64,000 bases of DNA. Source: Streptomyces hundungensis (lineage in GTDB: Bacteria > Actinomycetota > Actinomycetes > Streptomycetales > Streptomycetaceae). This document shows positions 1-8,508 of this stretch, one piece after another; the first letter of the stretch is position 1; the number at the start of each line of letters is the position of its first letter. A program made the translations under genes and the position numbers. Where the stretch lies: NCBI RefSeq assembly GCF_003627815.1, contig NZ_CP032698.1, forward strand, positions 5,270,001 to 5,334,000, in the 5' to 3' direction. Below the pieces are notes generated by a model. It made no database searches, was not told the origin of the DNA, and saw only the letters and a program-made list of their open reading frames with translations.

Positions 1-39
1 ACCTCGGCCGGTTCGCGTTCCACGCTCCGGGAGACATCC

Positions 40-990
40 GTGACTGTCCTCACCGCGCACCACCACGCCCTCGCTCCCGTCGTCCCCCGGCAGTATGTGC
101 ACAAGGCCGCCCAGAGCGAGGTTCTGCTCAACGGCTGGGAGCGCCTGGGGGCCGATACGTTCAGAATCACCGCGCAATGGCCCAGATCGCACACCTTCTA
201 CGACTCGGTCAACGGCCAACACGACCCGCTCCTGGTCGCGGAGAGCGTCCGCCAGGCCGTGCCGCTGCTCAGTCACCTCGGATACGACGTCCCCTTCGGG
301 CACCGCCAGATCTGGGACCACCTCACCTGGGCCGTCGACCCGGACGCCATGGCGAGCGCCGGGGCTCCCGCGGAGATAGAGATGCGCGTCAAGTGCTCCG
401 ACGTCGTCCGCCGCGGCAGCCGCCTCGCGGCCCTCAGCATGGACATCGAGATCATCCGCGACGGCGTCCCGCTCGGCACCGCCGCCACCCGGTTCACCAA
501 CCAGTCGCCGTCCGTCTACGCGCGGCTGCGCGGCGACTACGCCTTCGCCGAGCTCGCCGCCTCGCGGGTGGTCGCCCTCGCTCCGCCGCTGCCGCCGCAG
601 TGGGTCGGCCGCGACCGCTTCCGCGATGTGGTGCTGTCGCCGAGCGACCAGCCGAACCTGTTCCAGCTCCGCGTCGACCTCAACCACCCGGCGCTCTTCG
701 ACCACCCCGTCGACCACGCTCCCGGCATGTTGATGCTGGAGGCCGCGCGCCAGGCCGCCCATGCGGTGGCCCACCCCGCGTTCGCGGTCATCACCGGCAT
801 GGACACCCGCTTCAGCCGGTACGTCGAGTTCGACGCCCCCTGCTGGATCGAGGTGGAGGCCCTGCCCGCGCAACTGCCCACGCACATCTCCTCGCGGGTG
901 ACGGCCCGCCAGCACGGCGAGCCCGTCTTCGCCGCCACCGTCACGGCCCGGAGCGGCCCCGCGGTCACCGAGGCGCTCCACCTCTTCTGA
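40..990 (+). CDS. AfsA/ScbA-family gamma-butyrolactone biosynthesis protein
   Basis: A 316-residue protein of the AfsA family, which condenses a beta-ketoacyl-ACP with dihydroxyacetone phosphate as the committed step to gamma-butyrolactone autoregulators. Two AfsA (hot-dog) repeats are visible. The first, at about residues 15-130, opens with the family pattern VPRQYVHK then EVLLNGW and QWPRSHTFY. The second lies at about 190-300 and includes DLNHPALFDHPVDHAPGM. The length matches ScbA and AfsA (about 300-315). The GTG start is preceded by GGGAGA 6 bases upstream. The next gene is convergent, so no operon partner is visible. A TetR-type receptor gene, the usual neighbour, is not in the window but could lie to the left. 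Family assignment is firm; the actual product molecule is unknown. Confidence 0.9.
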   Translation: MTVLTAHHHALAPVVPRQYVHKAAQSEVLLNGWERLGADTFRITAQWPRSHTFYDSVNGQHDPLLVAESVRQAVPLLSHLGYDVPFGHRQIWDHLTWAVDPDAMASAGAPAEIEMRVKCSDVVRRGSRLAALSMDIEIIRDGVPLGTAATRFTNQSPSVYARLRGDYAFAELAASRVVALAPPLPPQWVGRDRFRDVVLSPSDQPNLFQLRVDLNHPALFDHPVDHAPGMLMLEAARQAAHAVAHPAFAVITGMDTRFSRYVEFDAPCWIEVEALPAQLPTHISSRVTARQHGEPVFAATVTARSGPAVTEALHLF

Positions 991-1066
991 CGCCTCCCCG
1001 GCAGGGCCCGCGCCGCCCACCCGCCGTGATCGTTCGATCGAGCGCTCAAGTGCGTTGTGCGTACGC

Positions 1067-1948
1067 TCACTTCACGGCGCCGGCCATCACCCCCGACACG
1101 AACTGCCGCTGGAAGGCGAAGAAGACGGCGAGCGGGATGACCATCGAGACGAAGGCGCCCGGCGCCAGCACGTCGATGTTGTTGCCGAACTGGCGGACCT
1201 GTTGTTGCAGGGCCACCGTGATCGGCGGGTGCTTGGAGTCGGCGAAGATCAGCGCCACCAGCATGTCGTTCCAGACCCACAGGAACTGGAAGATGCCGAG
1301 CGAGGCGATCGCCGGGCCGCCGAGCGGCATCACGACCCGGGTGAACAGCCGGATCTCGCCCGCCCCGTCGAGCCGGGCCGCCTCCAGGAGCTCCCTGGGG
1401 ATCTCCGCGAAGAAGTTGCGGAGCAGGAAGATCGCGAAGGGCAGGCCGAAGGCGACATGAAAGATGATCACGCCGATCGTCGTCTCGAAGATCCCGACCT
1501 GCCCGAACAGCTTGGCCACCGGCACGAGGGCGACCTGCACCGGCACCACCAGCAGGCTCACCACGACCATGAACCACCAGTCGCGGCCCGGGAAGTCCAT
1601 CCACGCGAAGGCGTAACCGGCGAGCGAGCCGATGACGACGACCAGGACGGTGGCCGGGACGGTGATGGCGACCGTGGACCACAGGGAGTTGGTGATCGTG
1701 CTGTTGTCGAGCAGGTGGGCGTAGTTGTGGAAGGTCAGCCGGGACGGGTCGGCGAAGGTCTTCCACCAGCCCGTCGAGGCGATGTCGGCGGGGCTGCGCA
1801 GCGAGGACAGCAGCAGCCCGACGGTCGGCATCAGCCACAGCAGACCCACCAGGATCAGGAAGATCCGCAGCACGCCGCCGCCGGCCCGCGAGGCGACGCG
1901 CGCGGGCAGCGACTGCCGGGCCTTGACGATCCCATCGACAGCGGTCAT
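1067..1948 (-). CDS. CUT1 sugar ABC transporter permease, MalG-like
   Basis: Inner-membrane permease of 293 residues, the last gene of a three-gene binding protein-MalF-MalG operon. Six hydrophobic segments are seen from about residue 28 onward, and the cytoplasmic EAA loop that docks the ATPase is clear (IPRELLEAARLDGAGEIRLF, about residues 182-201). It starts 31 bases after the upstream permease. No ATPase gene is in the operon. In streptomycetes such systems use a shared MsiK-type ATPase, so that is the likely energiser here. The substrate cannot be read from the sequence. Confidence 0.92.
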   Translation of the reverse strand: MTAVDGIVKARQSLPARVASRAGGGVLRIFLILVGLLWLMPTVGLLLSSLRSPADIASTGWWKTFADPSRLTFHNYAHLLDNSTITNSLWSTVAITVPATVLVVVIGSLAGYAFAWMDFPGRDWWFMVVVSLLVVPVQVALVPVAKLFGQVGIFETTIGVIIFHVAFGLPFAIFLLRNFFAEIPRELLEAARLDGAGEIRLFTRVVMPLGGPAIASLGIFQFLWVWNDMLVALIFADSKHPPITVALQQQVRQFGNNIDVLAPGAFVSMVIPLAVFFAFQRQFVSGVMAGAVK

Positions 1949-1979
1949 CGCCTGGCCCCCTTGCGTACGCGACGAACGG

Positions 1980-3332
1980 TCATCGCCTGCCCTCCCGTCG
2001 CATGCGGCGGATGTTGAAGAGCATCACCGGGATCACCAGGAGCAGCAGCAGGACGGCGATCGCGCTGCCGATGCCCAGGTCCGCCTCGGTGCCGAAGGAG
2101 GAGCGGTAGAGCTGGAGGGCCAGCACGTTCGCGTCGGCCTGGCTGGAGCCCGGCGCGATGATGAAGACCAGGTCGAAGATCTTCAGGACGTTGATCATCA
2201 GCGTGACGAGGACGACGGCGAGCACCGGCGCGAGCAGCGGCACCGTCACGCGGCGGAAGACCTGCCACTCGTTGGCGCCGTCCACCCGCGCCGCCTCAAG
2301 CAGCTCGCGCGGCAGCCCGGCGAGCCCGGCCGCGATGAGCACCATCGCGAATCCCGCCCACATCCAGATGTACGAGCCGATGATGGCCGGGGTGACCAGC
2401 GTCGGGCCGAGCCACTCGATGCCGTTGTACGGCGCGTGGAAGTTGCTCGCGGGCAGCCGGAGTTGGGCCCCGTCGGCGGCGGCGGGCAGCGTGAAGGTGC
2501 CGTCCGCCCCGGCCGTCGCCGAGGCGAGAACCTTCCCGTCCTTCACGGCCTCGACCGTGATGCCCTTCAGACCCAGCTCCTTGGCGTCGATGACGTTGGG
2601 CCGGCCGCCGCCGCCCTTGGTGAAGTCGAGCCAGACCGTTCCGGTGACCTTGCCCGGCTCGCTCGCGGCGGGTCGGGCGGGCGCGGCCGAGGACGGCATG
2701 GTGTCGGCGGCCACCCCGACCAGCGGAAGCAGCGCGGGCTGCCCCGCGTGCGCGGCGGCCGGGGTGAGGAACGCCCCGCCGCCCGCGTCCTTCAGCGGGG
2801 CGCTGGGCAGCGGGTGCGCCTTGGGATAGCCGGCCGAGGGGGTGAACGTGTCGTGGATGCCCACCGCCACGGCGTTGGCGACGCCGCGCGCCGGATCCTG
2901 CTCGTACACCAGGCGGAAGATGATGCCCGCGGCCAGCATGGAGATGGCCATCGGCATGAAGACGACGAGCTTGAACGCCGTTCCCCAGCGCACCCGTTCG
3001 GTCAGTACGGCGAAGATCAGACCGAGGGCGGTGGCGATCGTGGGGGCGCACAGGACCCAGATCGCGTTGTTCTTCACCGCGGTCCGGATGGTGTGGTCCG
3101 TGAACAGCGTCGTGTAGTTGTCGATCCCGGCGAACGAATCACCGGACTGATCGAAGAACGACCGGTAGATCGAGAACCCGATCGGATAGACGACGAGCGC
3201 GCCGAGCAGGACCAGCGCGGGCAGCAGGAAGAGGGCCGCGATCCACTTGCGGGTCCGGGTGACGCTCTTGACGGTCCTGGGTGCGGACGGGGTGGCGGGA
3301 GGCGGGGCGCCCCCCGCCGTCGCGGTGGTCAT
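1980..3332 (-). CDS. CUT1 sugar ABC transporter permease, MalF-like, with an extracellular insertion
   Basis: A 450-residue permease, about 140 residues longer than a usual CUT1 MalF. Membrane segments lie at about 31-55, 90-110, 120-143, 311-335, 362-392 and 420-440, and the EAA loop reads LPRELLEAARVDGANEWQVF (about 340-359). Between the third and fourth segments is an insertion of about 165 residues (145-310) in the position of the MalF P2 loop. Its distal part (about 226-298, starting GKVTGTVWLDF and ending ADGTFTLPA) has the spacing of a small beta-sandwich of the Cna-B/SdrD-B type. The gene starts 7 bases after the binding-protein stop. The insertion should face the cell exterior and might contact the binding protein or cell wall; that role is inferred. 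Confidence 0.9.
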   Translation of the reverse strand: MTTATAGGAPPPATPSAPRTVKSVTRTRKWIAALFLLPALVLLGALVVYPIGFSIYRSFFDQSGDSFAGIDNYTTLFTDHTIRTAVKNNAIWVLCAPTIATALGLIFAVLTERVRWGTAFKLVVFMPMAISMLAAGIIFRLVYEQDPARGVANAVAVGIHDTFTPSAGYPKAHPLPSAPLKDAGGGAFLTPAAAHAGQPALLPLVGVAADTMPSSAAPARPAASEPGKVTGTVWLDFTKGGGGRPNVIDAKELGLKGITVEAVKDGKVLASATAGADGTFTLPAAADGAQLRLPASNFHAPYNGIEWLGPTLVTPAIIGSYIWMWAGFAMVLIAAGLAGLPRELLEAARVDGANEWQVFRRVTVPLLAPVLAVVLVTLMINVLKIFDLVFIIAPGSSQADANVLALQLYRSSFGTEADLGIGSAIAVLLLLLVIPVMLFNIRRMRREGRR

Positions 3333-3339
3333 CGCCGGA

Positions 3340-4737
3340 TCAGTTCTTGAACGCCGCGGCCGCGTCGGCCTCCAGCCTGGACTGGGTGCCGGCGACGTCG
3401 GAGGGGTTCTTCAGGAAGTCCTGGAGGTCCTTCCACTCGCCCTTGCCGGGGGTGCCGCCGAAGGACTGCGGAGCCTGGTCCGACATGTCGAAGCGCACGT
3501 TGTCCCCGGCCGCGATCAGCGCCTTGGCGATGTCACGCTGGACGTCGTTGGGGTACGCGGCGGCGTCGAGCGCCTTGTTCGGCGAGATGAATCCGCCCGA
3601 ACCCGCCGCGATCCTGGCCGCGTCGGTGGACGCCAGCCAAGTGAGCAGCGCCTGGGCGCCCTTGGTGTCCTTCAGGGCCACCGCCGCGTCGCCGCCGGTG
3701 ACGACCGGGGCCTTGTCACCCACGGCGGGGAACGGGAACGCCTTGGCGTCGGTGCCGAGCTTGGCGGAGGTCTCCGCGATGTTGACCGCGGCGAAGTCGC
3801 CCTCGAAGACCATGCCCGCCTTCGGCTGGTCCCCTCCGGTGAAGGTCTGCGTCACGGACGCCGGGAACTCGGTCTGGAGCGCGCCGTTCGCGCCGCCCGC
3901 GATGAGGTTCGGCTTGCCGAAGAGCTGGGCGAGCGTGGTGAGCGCGTCCTTGACGGACGGGTCGGTCCACTTGATCGCGTGCTTGGCCAACTGGTCGTAC
4001 TTGTCGGGGCCGGCCTGCGAGAGATAGACGTTCTCGAACCAGTCGGTGAGCGTCCAGCCGTCCGCGCCGCCGACGGACACCGGCGTCACGCCCGAGGCGG
4101 AGATGGTGTCGGCGGCGGCCAGGAAGTCCTTCCAGGTGGCGGGCGCGGTGACGCCCGCGTTCTGGAAGACCTTGGTGTTGTACCAGACCAGGGACTTGTT
4201 GGCGGCCTTGAAGTAGACCCCGTACTGGGTGCCGTCGACCGCTCCCAGGTCCTGCCACACCTTCGCGTAGTTCGCGGCGAGCTGCGCCTTGGCCTCGGGT
4301 CCCGCGGGCTTGGCCCACTTCTTCGCCACGGCCTGCTGGATCGCGCCGACCTGGGGGAGCAGCGCCACATCGGGCGGGCTGCCACCGGCGATCTTCGTGC
4401 CGAGGAAGTTGACGATCGGGTCCTGGGCGGGCACGAAGGTGACGGTGGCGCCGGTCCGGGACTCGAACTCCTTGAGCACCTTGACGAAGTTGGCCTGCTC
4501 GGCCCCCGTCCACACGGCGGCCACCTCGATCTTCTCGCCCGTCAGCTTGGGGAGTTGGACCCCGCTGCCCGAGGAGGCGGAGGTGGTGGTGCCGGTGGAA
4601 GGTGTGCTCTTGCCGTCTCCGTCGCTGCTGCACGCCGTCGCGCCGAGCGCGAGAGCGCCGATGGCCGCGGCGGACAGCAGGGTGCGGCCTGTCGTGCCGG
4701 CGGCCCTGGTGGTGCGGTTTGTACGAGTGCTGCGCAT
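3340..4737 (-). CDS. Extracellular sugar-binding lipoprotein (ABC transporter)
   Basis: A 465-residue solute-binding protein of the CUT1 type. The chosen ATG begins MRSTRTNRTT and gives a basic N-region, a hydrophobic core and a Cys in GATACSS, consistent with a lipoprotein signal, although the residue at -3 is Ala rather than Leu. An upstream in-frame ATG at 4863 would add 42 Arg-rich residues before the signal and is unlikely. The mature part shows the usual order: a first lobe starting KIEVAAVWTG, then GGSPPDVALLPQ (ligand lobe) and WTLTDWFEN. It heads the operon with the two permeases. A short inverted repeat upstream (4860-4871) could be an operator. The sugar is not predictable from sequence alone. 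Confidence 0.88.
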   Translation of the reverse strand: MRSTRTNRTTRAAGTTGRTLLSAAAIGALALGATACSSDGDGKSTPSTGTTTSASSGSGVQLPKLTGEKIEVAAVWTGAEQANFVKVLKEFESRTGATVTFVPAQDPIVNFLGTKIAGGSPPDVALLPQVGAIQQAVAKKWAKPAGPEAKAQLAANYAKVWQDLGAVDGTQYGVYFKAANKSLVWYNTKVFQNAGVTAPATWKDFLAAADTISASGVTPVSVGGADGWTLTDWFENVYLSQAGPDKYDQLAKHAIKWTDPSVKDALTTLAQLFGKPNLIAGGANGALQTEFPASVTQTFTGGDQPKAGMVFEGDFAAVNIAETSAKLGTDAKAFPFPAVGDKAPVVTGGDAAVALKDTKGAQALLTWLASTDAARIAAGSGGFISPNKALDAAAYPNDVQRDIAKALIAAGDNVRFDMSDQAPQSFGGTPGKGEWKDLQDFLKNPSDVAGTQSRLEADAAAAFKN

Positions 4738-4859
4738 GCGTGCCCCGTCTCTCCCGTGCGCGTACGAACCGCCGCGCCCGGTGACGCGGGCGCCGCAGCT
4801 CTCGTCCCGTGCGACAGTCCTACGCCGGGTGCGGGGGCGCCGCAATACCGTCTTCGCCG

Positions 4860-4871
4860 TCAACCAGTTGA
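4860..4871. promoter_or_regulatory. Possible operator upstream of the sugar transporter operon
   Basis: The sequence TCAACCAGTTGA forms two 5-base arms around CA, about 120 bases before the binding-protein start. Its position in front of a sugar uptake operon fits a LacI- or GntR-type site. No regulator gene is adjacent, and short arms like these also arise by chance. Confidence 0.25.
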
Positions 4872-4972
4872 TCGTAATGGGCTTGTGACGTTGAGCCCGG
4901 CGTGATGCCCCAACTGCCGCCCCTTACAGCCGGGTTGATCACCGGGCCGACCTGGGGCGGACGGACCGGCTG

Positions 4973-7900
4973 TCACGCCAGCGGCAGAGGTGGCACCGGC
5001 GGGGCGTTGACCAAGGACGCCGCGCGGTCGAGGGCGCTGGCGAGCAGCGCCAGGTCGGTGGGGCCGTTGCCGAGCTCGCGCACGGGCCGGCGGGCGGGCG
5101 GGTCGCCCATCCGCTCCCATTCGAGGACGACGACCGTGGGCCGCTGGGTCGCCGTGCGCGGTATGCGTCCGGTGACCCGGCCGCCCTGGAACGGCACGGA
5201 CGCCCCGTCCGGCTGGTGCAGCCGGCCGCGGCCCGGGGACGGTTCCTCCGGGGACGGCGTGGCGGGCGGCGGGTCCAGGACCACCCGGTGCCGGGCGCCG
5301 CGGGCGAGTTCGGTGTCGGCCGTGCGGTCGGGCCGGGCCGAGGTCGCCACCAGGTGCACCCCGAGCCGCTCGCCGTCACGGGCCACCGCCTCCAGAGCCC
5401 GTACGACCGAGCCCGCGGCGGGCCGCCCCGGGCTGCCCAGGGCGGGCGCGACCAGCGCGTCCAGATCGTCGACCAGGACCACCAGGCGGGGCAGCGAGGG
5501 CCCCTCCTCGGTGCGGCTGCGCGCGACCGGACGCAACCGCAGCGTGCTGCTGCCCGGCGGATCCAGATCGCCCCGGCTCTCGGCCGCGGGCGCCTGCCGC
5601 TGGCCGACCAGACGGCCCGCGACCTCGCGCTGGTCGTGCCACTGGGTGAAGCCGAGCCCGCCGAGGAGCTCGGCCCGGCGCTTGAGCTCGGCGCCCAGGG
5701 CTTGTGCGAACTCCCGCATCCGGACCGGGTCGGAGGCGATCAAGTGGGTGGAGACGTGCGGGAGTTCGGTGCAGGGGCGCAGGCCCTCGCCGCGCTCGCC
5801 GCCCGCGCCGTCCACAAGGACCAGACCGAGCCGGTCGGGCCGGGCGCCCGCGGCGAGCGAGGCGGCGACCGCCCGGAGCAATTCGGTGCGGCCGCTGCCG
5901 GGGGGCCCTTCTACCAGGAGGTGGGGGCCGTCGGAGACGAGGTCGACGGCGACCGGGCCGCGCGGCCCGGTGCCGAGCACCACCGCACCGTCCGGCGCCG
6001 ACTCCCAACGGGCCATCAGGGAGGCCGGGGTGGCCCGCGCGAGCCCCAACTCGTCGAGCAGACGCGAGGACCGGGGCAGCGAGGAGGACAGCCGGCCGGC
6101 CGTGGACGAGGCGCCGTCGCCGGTGCGCAGCGGGGCGAGGGCGCGGGCGAACCGTTCGGCCCAGGGCCGTGACACCGCGTCCACCGTCGCCACCGTGCCG
6201 TGGCCCGCGGGCCGGCCTCCGGCGGTGCGCAACAGCCGCAGCGCGGTGGCCACATCGCCACTGAGCAGGGCGACCGCCCCGCATTCGCGGAACGCGAGCG
6301 AGGCCGCGCAGGCCGTCTCGTAGGTGGCCGCGACGGGGGAGGCGGCCGAGGCGGCCGGGGTCTCGGCGAGACAGAGCAGATGGATGCCGGCCGCGGCGCC
6401 CGCCGCGGCAAGGCGCGCGGTGGTCTCGCGCAGGGGCGCCGAGCCGGGGTCGCCGTCCAGGACGACCACCGTGAACGGGCCCTCGTGGCGGGCGGCGGCC
6501 TCGGAGACGGCGGCCCGGTCCGCGGAGGCCCAGCCGGGGCCGAGCGGGCCCGCGTCGAGCCGTCTGACCAGCTCGGCCGTGCGCGCCGTCGCCTGGTCGC
6601 GGTCGTAGGCGAGCAGCAGCCGGCAGTCCTGGCCGTGGGCCGGGCGGACCTGGGGGAGCCAGCCGAGCCAGTCCCACTCGGCGGTGCGCGTCTGGAGGCC
6701 GCGCGCCCGGTCCGTACTGATGAGGACGATCTCCAGGGTGGTCGGCGCGTGCAGGGCGGCCAGCTGGGCGATGACCGAGCGGGCGAGCCCGGCCAGCCGG
6801 TCGCGGGGCCCCGCGAGGCCGAGCGAGCCCACCTCGCGCAGCCCCACCGTGACGGGCACGGCCGACAGCTCGCCCCGGTCCGCGGTGCCGACCCGCACGG
6901 CGAGCGCCTCCGGGTGGCCCGGGTCCCGCTCCCAGAGCCGGGGGCCGGGGCCGAGCGCCGTGAGCAGCAGAGCGGCCGGATCGGGCCAGCTCTCGGGGGC
7001 GGGCTCGGCCGGCAGGAGCCGGGGCTCGGCGGCCGTCTGCTCGGGCTCCGCCTCGCCGCGCGCCCCGGCCAGCCGCCTCGCCCACGCGCCTATCCCGCCG
7101 CGTCGGCGCCCCCCGTCCGACGGCTCGGCGCGGGTGTGCTGGTCGGCGCGGGTGTGCTCGACCTCTTCGCTGCGGTACGGGCCGGCTTCGGGCAGGCGGG
7201 TGCCGCGCGTCGGAGTGCCCTGTCGTCTGCTCGGCGCGGGCGGCTCGCGAAGGTCGTCCCGCCCGTCGTGCCCGTACCCGGAGGGTGCTCCCAGCGCGTC
7301 GAACCCGCTGCCGTACGGCGCCTCGTGACCGCCCGGCGCGGACGGGCCGAAGGAGGGAGCGCGCGGGGGCGTGCCGAAGGCGCCGGCCGTCGCCTCGGTA
7401 GGGGGCCCCAACTGCGGTGCGGGGGAGGGGGGTTGGGGGTCGGTGGTGCGGGCGGCCGGCGCGTTGGGGGTCACCCGGAGATGGCCCTCGCCGTCCGGCG
7501 CGGTGGCCAAGGACGGCTCCGCCTCGGGGCCGCCGGGGGCCAGGCGCAGCGCGGACTCGCCGATCCGCAGCAGCGCGCCGGGGGCGAACCGGACGGGCTG
7601 GGCGCCGATCTCCCGGCCGTCGAGGCGGGTGCCGTTGGTCGAGTTCAGATCCGCGACGCGGACCCGGCCGTCCGCCTCGACGGTCACCTCGCAGTGCTGG
7701 CGGGAGACGTCCGGGTCGCCCAGCGGGACGTCGGACTCGGCGGAGCGGCCGACCCCGATGCGGCCGCCGTGCAACAGGTGGACACCGCCCGCGTCCGGCC
7801 CCGCCACCACGTGCAGCCGGGCGGGGGCCGGGCCGTCGTGGGCCGGCTCGTCCTCGGCCGGGGTGGCGAGGGAGAGCACCGCGCCGTCCACCAGAGGGGG

Positions 7901-8113
7901 CTCGCCGAGGATGCGGCGCTGGGCGTCGAGCCGCTCGCGGCCCGCGTAGAGCACCACGGAAGCGCCCGAGACCTCCGCGCCGGAGGCGGCCGAGGCCAGG
8001 CCGGACGCGACGGCCGCGAGTGCCGTCCCCGCCGGGGCGGTGACGAGCACGTCGCAGGCGCGCGCCGCAGCGTGGCCGCTGCGTGGCGCGAGGACGGTCA
8101 GCCGGATCTGCAT
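4973..8113 (-). CDS. FHA domain and FtsK/SpoIIIE-like (EccC-type) ATPase
   Basis: A 1046-residue multidomain protein. Residues 1-90 look like a ubiquitin-like YukD fold. About 98-195 is a forkhead-associated domain (GRIGVGRSAESD, then SRQH and LNSTNGT), which binds phosphothreonine. A Pro/Gly/Arg-rich linker follows. The C-terminal half holds FtsK/EccC-like ATPase folds, with a Walker A variant GPPGSGRTE near residue 735 and a Walker B LVVLVDDLDAL near 880. The start MQIRLTVLAP was chosen because translation further upstream reads through non-coding sequence without domain similarity. It is divergent from two Ser/Thr kinases, so it may be their phosphorylation-dependent partner. The FHA-FtsK combination also resembles type VII secretion ATPases, but no EccB/D/E genes are adjacent. 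Confidence 0.85.
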   Translation of the reverse strand: MQIRLTVLAPRSGHAAARACDVLVTAPAGTALAAVASGLASAASGAEVSGASVVLYAGRERLDAQRRILGEPPLVDGAVLSLATPAEDEPAHDGPAPARLHVVAGPDAGGVHLLHGGRIGVGRSAESDVPLGDPDVSRQHCEVTVEADGRVRVADLNSTNGTRLDGREIGAQPVRFAPGALLRIGESALRLAPGGPEAEPSLATAPDGEGHLRVTPNAPAARTTDPQPPSPAPQLGPPTEATAGAFGTPPRAPSFGPSAPGGHEAPYGSGFDALGAPSGYGHDGRDDLREPPAPSRRQGTPTRGTRLPEAGPYRSEEVEHTRADQHTRAEPSDGGRRRGGIGAWARRLAGARGEAEPEQTAAEPRLLPAEPAPESWPDPAALLLTALGPGPRLWERDPGHPEALAVRVGTADRGELSAVPVTVGLREVGSLGLAGPRDRLAGLARSVIAQLAALHAPTTLEIVLISTDRARGLQTRTAEWDWLGWLPQVRPAHGQDCRLLLAYDRDQATARTAELVRRLDAGPLGPGWASADRAAVSEAAARHEGPFTVVVLDGDPGSAPLRETTARLAAAGAAAGIHLLCLAETPAASAASPVAATYETACAASLAFRECGAVALLSGDVATALRLLRTAGGRPAGHGTVATVDAVSRPWAERFARALAPLRTGDGASSTAGRLSSSLPRSSRLLDELGLARATPASLMARWESAPDGAVVLGTGPRGPVAVDLVSDGPHLLVEGPPGSGRTELLRAVAASLAAGARPDRLGLVLVDGAGGERGEGLRPCTELPHVSTHLIASDPVRMREFAQALGAELKRRAELLGGLGFTQWHDQREVAGRLVGQRQAPAAESRGDLDPPGSSTLRLRPVARSRTEEGPSLPRLVVLVDDLDALVAPALGSPGRPAAGSVVRALEAVARDGERLGVHLVATSARPDRTADTELARGARHRVVLDPPPATPSPEEPSPGRGRLHQPDGASVPFQGGRVTGRIPRTATQRPTVVVLEWERMGDPPARRPVRELGNGPTDLALLASALDRAASLVNAPPVPPLPLA

Positions 8114-8508
8114 CGCCTCGGCGGTCCCTTCTGCGCGGGGGTGCCAAGAAAGGGGACCAGCCCTGTGATTCCCCCCACCCGGCACACAATTCGTGCTGAG
8201 GGCATCCTCGCACCTGCCACTGACAACACGCCCGTCGCCCACCTCGAATTGATCTTGATCGGTCGGTCGACGACGCAAAAGTGGACGGAAAAGTGGCTGG
8301 TTGCGACCGAGTGGGGCATTCCGACGGGATGCCGGGCACGGATGTTCGGCAACCTTCGGTGCGCGGAACGCGTCTTTCCGGAGAACCATGAGAAGACGGT
8401 GAACAACCTGGTGGCGCCGAACCCGCGACCCGTCGGGGCGCGCGGGGGCGGCACTAGAGTGGGCCGGAAACCCACAGCAACTGACGCGAGCAGCAGGGAG
8501 CGCATGAC
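8114..8508. other. Divergent intergenic region between the FHA ATPase and pkaA
   Basis: About 395 bases that must hold promoters for both directions. Visible structure: two direct copies of AAAAGTGG 12 bases apart (8277-8284 and 8289-8296), a repeated TTGATC near 8250, and a small inverted repeat GGCAT...ATGCC near 8317-8335. GC is lower than in the flanking genes. No clear -10/-35 pair and no further gene were found. Confidence 0.5.
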
